A DNA stretch of 44,792 nucleotides from a virus: positions 1 to 44,792 of the IMG/VR virus record IMGVR_UViG_3300037137_000286; one strand, given 5' to 3'. Each line of letters begins with the position of its first letter. Within the stretch, counting starts at the first letter, position 1. Both the position numbers and the translations under genes were made by a program. The notes below the pieces were generated by a model. It searched no databases. It saw nothing but the letters and a program-made list of their open reading frames with translations, and was not told the origin of the DNA. Shown piece by piece: positions 40,614-44,792 of this stretch.

Positions 40614-40948
40614 TACCGCAACCGTCCACCGTGCGGCCAGTGGTCCGCCAGGTGACGGAGCACGAGCACGAGCGCCCGGTCAGGTTCGCCCGGACACCCG
40701 CACTGCGCCGCCTGAGTGACAAGCCAGTCACGAACGTCGGCGGGTAGCTGGTCGTCGCGCTTGGCTCGCACGAGGTTCACTATCCACCCGTTCATCGTCG
40801 TGCGCTCGAGGTACGCCTGCTCACGAATCCACGCCGCCAGAGCGGCCGGGACCCGTAGCGAGATGTTCACCGACCGGACCCTGAGCCCACGCGCATGCGG
40901 GTGCAACGGTGGCGCTACAGCATCGAGGTCGAGCACATCATCTGTCAT
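40613..40948 (-). CDS. Ribbon-helix-helix-like protein next to terL
   Basis: 111 residues from ATG 40948 (ATGA overlap). RVRSVNISLRVPAALAAWIR followed by EQAYLERTTMNGWIVNLVRA is a strand-helix-helix layout of Arc/MetJ-type repressors. The C-terminal part (DWLVTQAAQCGCPGEPDRAL, HLADHW) is helical. Its overlap with terL means it may serve as a packaging-linked regulator. Confidence 0.62.
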   Translation of the reverse strand: MTDDVLDLDAVAPPLHPHARGLRVRSVNISLRVPAALAAWIREQAYLERTTMNGWIVNLVRAKRDDQLPADVRDWLVTQAAQCGCPGEPDRALVLVLRHLADHWPHGGRLR

Positions 40949-41214
40949 GTCCACTGGCCGCGCATGTTGCGTGACGCCCCACAGTCGTTGCAGCGGGCGA
41001 GGCCACCTGACAGCAGGGCTCGATCCGCATGCCGACACTTGATCGGTGGGAGCGCCTTCGGGGCTGGCAGACCTAGCTCTGATCGGAGAATGTAATCGCG
41101 TACGTAATCATTGAACGTCTGTCCGGCAGCAACGGCCAGTCTCTCGACCCGTGCATAAACGTCGAGTGGCAGACGGAAGGTCACCGGATCAGACTTCGTC
41201 TTCGGGCGAGGCAT
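40945..41214 (-). CDS. Ribbon-helix-helix regulator with C-terminal zinc ribbon
   Basis: 89 residues from ATG 41214. SDPVTFRLPLDVYARVERLA then VAAGQTFNDYVRDYILRSEL is a typical CopG-type ribbon-helix-helix; the C-terminus has CRHADR and CNDCG, a likely zinc site. The start is seven bases after TACGGT, which lies in the centre of a perfect palindrome (41217-41231): a strong sign of autoregulation. Confidence 0.72.
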   Translation of the reverse strand: MPRPKTKSDPVTFRLPLDVYARVERLAVAAGQTFNDYVRDYILRSELGLPAPKALPPIKCRHADRALLSGGLARCNDCGASRNMRGQWT

Positions 41215-41216
41215 GA

Positions 41217-41231
41217 GCTATACCGTATAGC
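41217..41231 (-). promoter_or_regulatory. Palindromic operator with embedded -10 element
   Basis: GCTATAC-C-GTATAGC is a perfect 7-bp inverted repeat two bases upstream of the ribbon-helix-helix gene start. Minus-strand TACGGT (41222-41227) in its middle is seven bases before the ATG, so repressor binding would block a leaderless promoter. Confidence 0.68.
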
Positions 41232-41906
41232 CTACGGTGACGGCTCAGCGGGTGCGCCGGCCTCGATCGCCGGATACTCCGCTGACAAGCTCGCAGCAAT
41301 CTCCCGCATCCGGGCCTCCACCACATCGGTCACAGCATCGGTGTCGGTCATGTCCGTCACGTTCACGTTGAGCGTGGCCTTCGCCCCGTACACACCGGGC
41401 TCCAACTTCTCCAACTTCCACCGCACCATCTCCATGTCAGGCAGGGTCGTCTCGGTGATCGCCCACTCTTCGACCACCGTCGACCCCGTAGGCGTCACCA
41501 GCGACTTGCGCCTCGTCGTGGTCTTCGTGAGGCCACCACGCGCCGCCTGCTCAGCCAGCACCGACAAGCGGGCGATATGGCCCGACCTGGCCCGTATCGC
41601 CTCGCTCGCGAACACGGCGCAGTCCTGCTGGTCCGGCGTGAAGTCCTGAGTCCACTCGGCCCCGGCGTTCAGCCTCGAGAACACCTGAGTACCCTCACGC
41701 ATCCACGACATGAACTCGGCCGGGGTCACACCGACCACGCCCGCTGCGTTGATCGGATCGACGCCCGCCTTGATCTGCTCCACGATGAACACGCCTACGG
41801 TGACGTTGCGGCCCGGGGCCTGGTCGTTTGGCACGAGCGCCGCGATCGTGGGGCGCAGCGGCGGGGCTGGCACCTTGCGCTGCTGCGGGCGTTGTTTGGT
41901 TGCCAC
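41232..41906 (-). CDS. terS: Terminase small subunit
   Basis: 224 residues from GTG 41906 (starts with ATKQRPQQRKVPAPPLRPTI). Helix-turn-helix-like N-terminal region: FIVEQIKAGVDPINAAGVVG then VTPAEFMSWMREGTQVFSRL, then a helical core (FASEAIRARSGHIARLSVLA) and a C-terminal tail containing VVEEWAITETTLPDMEMVRW and KLEKLEPGVYG. This is typical of small terminases, which recognise packaging sites and load TerL. TACCAT stands eight bases before the GTG. Confidence 0.82.
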   Translation of the reverse strand: MATKQRPQQRKVPAPPLRPTIAALVPNDQAPGRNVTVGVFIVEQIKAGVDPINAAGVVGVTPAEFMSWMREGTQVFSRLNAGAEWTQDFTPDQQDCAVFASEAIRARSGHIARLSVLAEQAARGGLTKTTTRRKSLVTPTGSTVVEEWAITETTLPDMEMVRWKLEKLEPGVYGAKATLNVNVTDMTDTDAVTDVVEARMREIAASLSAEYPAIEAGAPAEPSP

Positions 41907-41914
41907 GTCGGGTG

Positions 41915-41920
41915 ATGGTA
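41915..41920 (-). promoter_or_regulatory. TACCAT -10 element, 8 bases before GTG 41906
   Basis: Minus strand TACCAT-N8-GTG ahead of terS, downstream of the hairpin at 41989. Confidence 0.4.
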
Positions 41921-41988
41921 GTCGTGGGTCGTGTAGTCGGCGCGGTTCTCCGGTTGACGTGCGAGGTCGCGCCGGTCTGTATGCGCGA

Positions 41989-42016
41989 AAGAACCCGGCA
42001 CGGTGGCCGGGTTCTT
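41989..42016 (-). terminator. Hairpin terminator after the Cys-rich gene
   Basis: AAGAACCCGGC (41989-41999) and GCCGGGTTCTT (42006-42016) form a perfect 11-bp stem with a 6-base loop. On the minus strand the stem ends in TTCTTTC, a short U-rich tail. It separates the 42025 gene from terS. Confidence 0.8.
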
Positions 42017-42024
42017 GTCGGAGG

Positions 42025-42636
42025 TTAGCGGGCGAGTTCGACGCTGGCTGCGAGTCCCTTCGGGTGGTCCTGGCAGTCCTTGGCGCACACGCACGAGCGG
42101 GCGACGTTGCACCCGCACCGTTCGCAGTAGACAACGGCCGCTGGCACGCCGAGGTAGTCGGCCTCAGGATCGTCAGCGACGGCCTCGATAAACTTGTCGC
42201 CGTAGCGGGCGGTCATGTCGAGCCGGTCTTCGATCCACACCCGGTCGAACCCGTGCTCGTTGACCAGAATGTCGACCGTCTCGGCCGCCGAGAACGGCAG
42301 CGGGTCGTCGTCATCGGCCAGCTTGGTCCACTCGGCTCCGACGTCATCGGCCCAGTCGGCCAGTTCGCCGTTGACCTCAGCGACCAGCGCTGCGGTAGCT
42401 GCCCGCTCGTCGTCGGTGAGTTCAGCCTCACGGGCCTCGGTCCGGGCGTGGGCCTCAGCGACCCGGTCTTGAACGGTTGCGAAGGTGGCGAACCCGACGC
42501 AAGCGCCCCGGCTGCGAGCGCAGGTTTCGGTCGTCACGCCAACGAGGCGAACGCGAAGCAAGTCGCACATCTCGCAGGTTCCCTCGTCGTGGGTGGTTGT
42601 GATGGTCATTTCGGTGGTCATTGCTGTGGTGGTCAT
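42025..42636 (-). CDS. Cys-rich hypothetical protein with acidic middle
   Basis: 203 residues; ATG 42636 follows AAGGAG. N-terminal CEMCDLLRVRLVGV with a further Cys pair, an acidic helical middle (AEAHARTEAREAELTDDERA, EVNGELADWADDVGAEWTKL) and a C-terminal Cys cluster (YCERCGCNVARSCVCAKDCQ). Probably binds zinc at both ends. Function unknown. It is a single-gene unit with its own promoter (42660) and terminator (41989). Confidence 0.65.
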   Translation of the reverse strand: MTTTAMTTEMTITTTHDEGTCEMCDLLRVRLVGVTTETCARSRGACVGFATFATVQDRVAEAHARTEAREAELTDDERAATAALVAEVNGELADWADDVGAEWTKLADDDDPLPFSAAETVDILVNEHGFDRVWIEDRLDMTARYGDKFIEAVADDPEADYLGVPAAVVYCERCGCNVARSCVCAKDCQDHPKGLAASVELAR

Positions 42637-42659
42637 GGTGGGCTCCTTGGTCTACTTCC

Positions 42660-42696
42660 ACTATCACCCTCACGACCGATAAACGCAACGTGCGTT
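42660..42696 (-). promoter_or_regulatory. Promoter with AACGcaCGTT operator over the -35
   Basis: On the minus strand TTGCGT (42683-42688) and GATAGT (42660-42665) are 17 bases apart, a canonical -35/-10 pair, followed by an AAGGAG site and ATG 42636. The inverted repeat AACGTGCGTT (42687-42696, plus-strand reading) touches the -35, so a repressor bound there could regulate the gene. Confidence 0.6.
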
Positions 42697-42704
42697 AGGT
42701 TGTA

Positions 42705-43667
42705 TCAGAGCAGGTCAGAGCGGTGACACGAAAGAAATTCGGCCCGTTTCGTCACGTCCTCGGCCAGCACGCCCCGGTACGTCGAAGTCATCATCGGGGC
42801 CTCCTTGCGCACGCCCCGGTTCGACATGCACGAGTGCTGAGCATCGATCGCCACCCCGACACCGAGCGGTTCGAGATGGGCCTCGATCGCGTCCGCAAGC
42901 TCAAGGGTCAAACGCTCCTGCACCTGCAGACGCCGGGCATAGCAGTCCACCAGACGGGCGAGCTTCGAGAGGCCAACGACACGCCCGGACGGAACGTAAC
43001 CGACCGTGGCGACACCGACGAACGGCAACATATGGTGCTCACACAGCGACGCGAACGGCACCCGTGCGACCACCACCAGATCGCCAGCCGCTGACGGAAC
43101 GTCGAACGTGGTCGACAGGATCGCACCCGGCACCTCCCGGTAGCCCGCCGTCAACTCCGACAGGGCCTTGACCACCCGGCGAGGCGTGTCGAGCAGACCA
43201 TCACGAGTCGGGTCCTCTCCGATGAACTGCAACAGACGGGTCACCGCGTCGACTGGTGCGCCGTCCTCACGTTCCCACGGGAAGCGCAGCCATGCGTGGC
43301 GCAACTCTGCGAACGGGCACAAGGTCTTCGGGCTCCACGGCTTGCGGTACAACGCGTCGACGTAGTGCCCGTTCGACTGGTACGCCTCCAACGTCCGCCC
43401 CGTGTCGATCAGATCATCGACCACGAGCGTGTCAGCGTCCGGGTGCTCGACCAGCGGCAGACTGAGCCCCTGAGCGACCATCACAGCGACCGGCGCTCCA
43501 CCCGTGGGCACCCCGTACACCGACCGGATCGGTTCGCCCCGCCACCGCTGCACGAGGTCGGCCGCGGCGTGGCGAATGTCCGCCCACGTCAACGACTCAC
43601 CGTTCGCAGCGTCGGGGTCTTGCGACCGGAACATCGACACAACGCCGTCATGCTCGACTGCGGTCAT
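42705..43667 (-). CDS. folE: Phosphoribosyltransferase-GTP cyclohydrolase I fusion
   Basis: 320 residues from ATG 43667, two bases after the queE stop. Residues about 25-120 form a type I phosphoribosyltransferase-like domain with the PRPP motif LVVDDLIDTGRTL (81-93) and SVYGVPTGGAPVAV. Residues about 138-320 are FolE: ASLCEHHMLPFVG with zinc Cys209 and His211/212, SGRVVGLSKLARLVDCYARR, and HSCMSNRGV with Cys280. All zinc ligands are present. FolE makes dihydroneopterin triphosphate from GTP, the first step toward 7-deazaguanines. The added domain is unusual; it might act on a deazaguanine base, but its substrate cannot be read from sequence. Confidence 0.85.
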   Translation of the reverse strand: MTAVEHDGVVSMFRSQDPDAANGESLTWADIRHAAADLVQRWRGEPIRSVYGVPTGGAPVAVMVAQGLSLPLVEHPDADTLVVDDLIDTGRTLEAYQSNGHYVDALYRKPWSPKTLCPFAELRHAWLRFPWEREDGAPVDAVTRLLQFIGEDPTRDGLLDTPRRVVKALSELTAGYREVPGAILSTTFDVPSAAGDLVVVARVPFASLCEHHMLPFVGVATVGYVPSGRVVGLSKLARLVDCYARRLQVQERLTLELADAIEAHLEPLGVGVAIDAQHSCMSNRGVRKEAPMMTSTYRGVLAEDVTKRAEFLSCHRSDLL

Positions 43668-43669
43668 GG

Positions 43670-44389
43670 TTATCTTCCTCTCTCCATGCCCCACACCTGG
43701 ACGTGCAATCGGGGCGAGATGTTCAGACGGCGCGCCAGGGCCTCGTCCGCGATCTTCGACAACGACACTGACAGTTCGCCCTCGGTGCGACCCTCGGGCA
43801 TGATCCAGCGTTGATCGTGCGGCACACCGCACAAGTCCATGAGCCCGTCAGCGTCACGGACCTCGCTTGCATCGTGACACACGATCTTGAACACCGCACG
43901 AGGATGAGTCGCCCACCGCTCGAGGACCGGGATCACCAGCGCGTTGTGCCCCGCCTGAGCCGAGGGCAGTTTCGGGCTCACAGAGTAGTGCGCTATCGGG
44001 TCGTAGTCGGACGGCGGCGGGCGAGTGCCGTTCGTCTCGACGTGCGTGTCGACGCCGTACAAGTTCAGCAGGCGGGCGGCGAGCTCCACCACGCCGGCCT
44101 TCTGGATCATCGGCTCACCACCCGACACGACACAGATCGGTACGCCGAGCTTGGCTACGTGGTCGGCCACTTCCTCGATCGTGAGGTTCTGACAGTTCTC
44201 TTCGCGTGGGTACTCGGTGCCGTTCATGCCGGTCGTGTCCCACGTGTACGCCGTGTCGCACCAGCGGCAGTGCAGGTTGCACCCGTAGAGCCTGACGAAC
44301 GTGCACAGACGGCCACAGAACGGCCCCTCGCCCTGGACGGTCGCCCGGTCGTAGACCTCGTTCACCCGTAGCTGAATCAATGAGTCCAT
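43670..44389 (-). CDS. queE: 7-carboxy-7-deazaguanine synthase
   Basis: 239 residues from ATG 44389 (a GTG at 44416 is also possible), overlapping queD by 13 bases. Radical SAM motif in RLYGCNLHCRWCDTAY (CxxxCxxC), preceded by VNEVYDRATVQGEGPFCG, the typical QueE opening. Later PICVVSGGEPMIQ (GGE motif), DTHVETNGTR and HYSVSPKLPSA match the family. QueE turns 6-carboxy-tetrahydropterin into 7-carboxy-7-deazaguanine. Complete by length. Works between QueD and QueC; queC is not in this window. Confidence 0.9.
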   Translation of the reverse strand: MDSLIQLRVNEVYDRATVQGEGPFCGRLCTFVRLYGCNLHCRWCDTAYTWDTTGMNGTEYPREENCQNLTIEEVADHVAKLGVPICVVSGGEPMIQKAGVVELAARLLNLYGVDTHVETNGTRPPPSDYDPIAHYSVSPKLPSAQAGHNALVIPVLERWATHPRAVFKIVCHDASEVRDADGLMDLCGVPHDQRWIMPEGRTEGELSVSLSKIADEALARRLNISPRLHVQVWGMERGR

Positions 44390-44792
44390 GTCGCACTGCA
44401 CGTTGGCGTCTCCCACACTCGGACGGTGGATAGTTCTGGATAGTCGCGCACGAGCAGCTGCGCGATCGTGGTCGCCAAGAATTCGGCGGTCGGTGGCGCG
44501 TCGAGCAAGATCACACCGGGGCCACCGTGGTCATCGTTCCGGTTGAACACCTGCTGCATTGCCGTCGCTCGAGGGTCGTGGCGCGACATGACAAACCGAT
44601 GATCGAACACGTCGATGACCTGTCGCGCAACGACTTCCTTCAACCGGCCGAAGTCGACCAGCATCCCGTTCTCCGGGTCGCCTGGCATGTCGAAGTCGAC
44701 TGCGCCGGCCAGCGTCACCTCGAAGCGGTATCGGTGCCCGTGCGGCCGATAGCACCCGCCTTCATGGTCCGGTAGGCAATGGCCCATGTCGA
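44377..44792 (-). CDS. queD: 6-carboxytetrahydropterin synthase (5' partial)
   Basis: The N-terminus is cut by the window edge: the frame is open upstream of an internal ATG at 44787, and the family's first zinc His lies in DMGHCLP. Seen are GGCYRPHGHRYRFEVTL (catalytic Cys and two zinc His), MLVDFGRLKEVV, the VIDVFDHRFV Asp-His pair, PTAEFLATTIAQLL and VRVWETPTCSATW. QueD converts dihydroneopterin triphosphate, the FolE product, into 6-carboxy-tetrahydropterin. With folE and queE it forms a 7-deazaguanine operon. Confidence 0.88.
   Translation of the reverse strand, partial: DMGHCLPDHEGGCYRPHGHRYRFEVTLAGAVDFDMPGDPENGMLVDFGRLKEVVARQVIDVFDHRFVMSRHDPRATAMQQVFNRNDDHGGPGVILLDAPPTAEFLATTIAQLLVRDYPELSTVRVWETPTCSATWTH

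Noticed and set aside
1-44792. Search for integrase, attachment site, classical repressor, tRNA and dpdA
   Set aside because: None was recognised in any frame; only two ribbon-helix-helix-type regulators are present, so temperate lifestyle is not claimed.

Overview
This window looks like a stretch of a tailed double-stranded DNA phage genome with siphovirus architecture. The host is probably a GC-rich actinobacterium. The evidence for that is the high GC content, the actinophage-type capsid protease, capsid protein and membrane protein (DUF1360-like), an amidase/peptidoglycan-binding endolysin, and many start codons placed 6-8 bases after a TANNNT -10 element, as in leaderless actinobacterial genes. 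No integrase, classical immunity repressor or tRNA was recognised, so the lifestyle cannot be settled here. Both ends cut genes: a Gam-like gene on the left and queD on the right.

Layout. (1) 1-4457, plus strand: an early recombination/replication operon with GTGA/ATGA overlaps (Gam-like nuclease inhibitor, helicase-loader-like protein, ERF annealing protein, winged helix, MazG-like pyrophosphohydrolase, two hypotheticals, HNH endonuclease), closed by a 12-bp stem terminator at 4570. (2) 4704-8494, minus strand: a collar-domain tail fibre, a chain of very small overlapping genes and the endolysin. (3) 8537-22309, minus strand, read right to left: maturation protease, small Cys protein, major capsid protein, a structural protein, tail tube, connector and completion proteins, tail chaperones gpG/gpGT with a -1 frameshift, tape measure and tail-tip proteins. 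(4) 22310-23853: a moron-like island with one plus-strand gene and one minus-strand gene for a secreted protein. (5) 23854-33569, minus strand: MuF fused to a metallopeptidase-like domain, portal, a DUF1360-like membrane protein, a large beta-rich adhesin, and a 789-residue collagen-like protein. (6) 33623-36351, plus strand and divergent from the collagen gene: two membrane proteins and a methyltransferase-glycosyltransferase-methyltransferase cassette. (7) 36430-38893: small accessory genes on both strands, including a small HExxH protein and two genes that appear to be shifted by one base at C5 runs. (8) 38965-41906, minus strand: large terminase, two ribbon-helix-helix-type regulators and small terminase. 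(9) 42025-44792, minus strand: a Cys-rich protein, a phosphoribosyltransferase-FolE fusion, queE and queD, the start of a 7-deazaguanine pathway that probably serves DNA modification.

The most interesting points are as follows. The major capsid protein carries a C-terminal collagen-like GPT tail, matching the Thr-rich GXT repeats of the separate collagen-like protein; a glycosylation/methylation cassette sits divergently beside it, suggesting a self-decorated collagen-coated virion (inference). A TANNNT-N6-8-start codon architecture precedes more than a dozen genes, including genes inside the structural operon. The FolE is fused to a phosphoribosyltransferase, and the MuF protein to an HEMGH domain.
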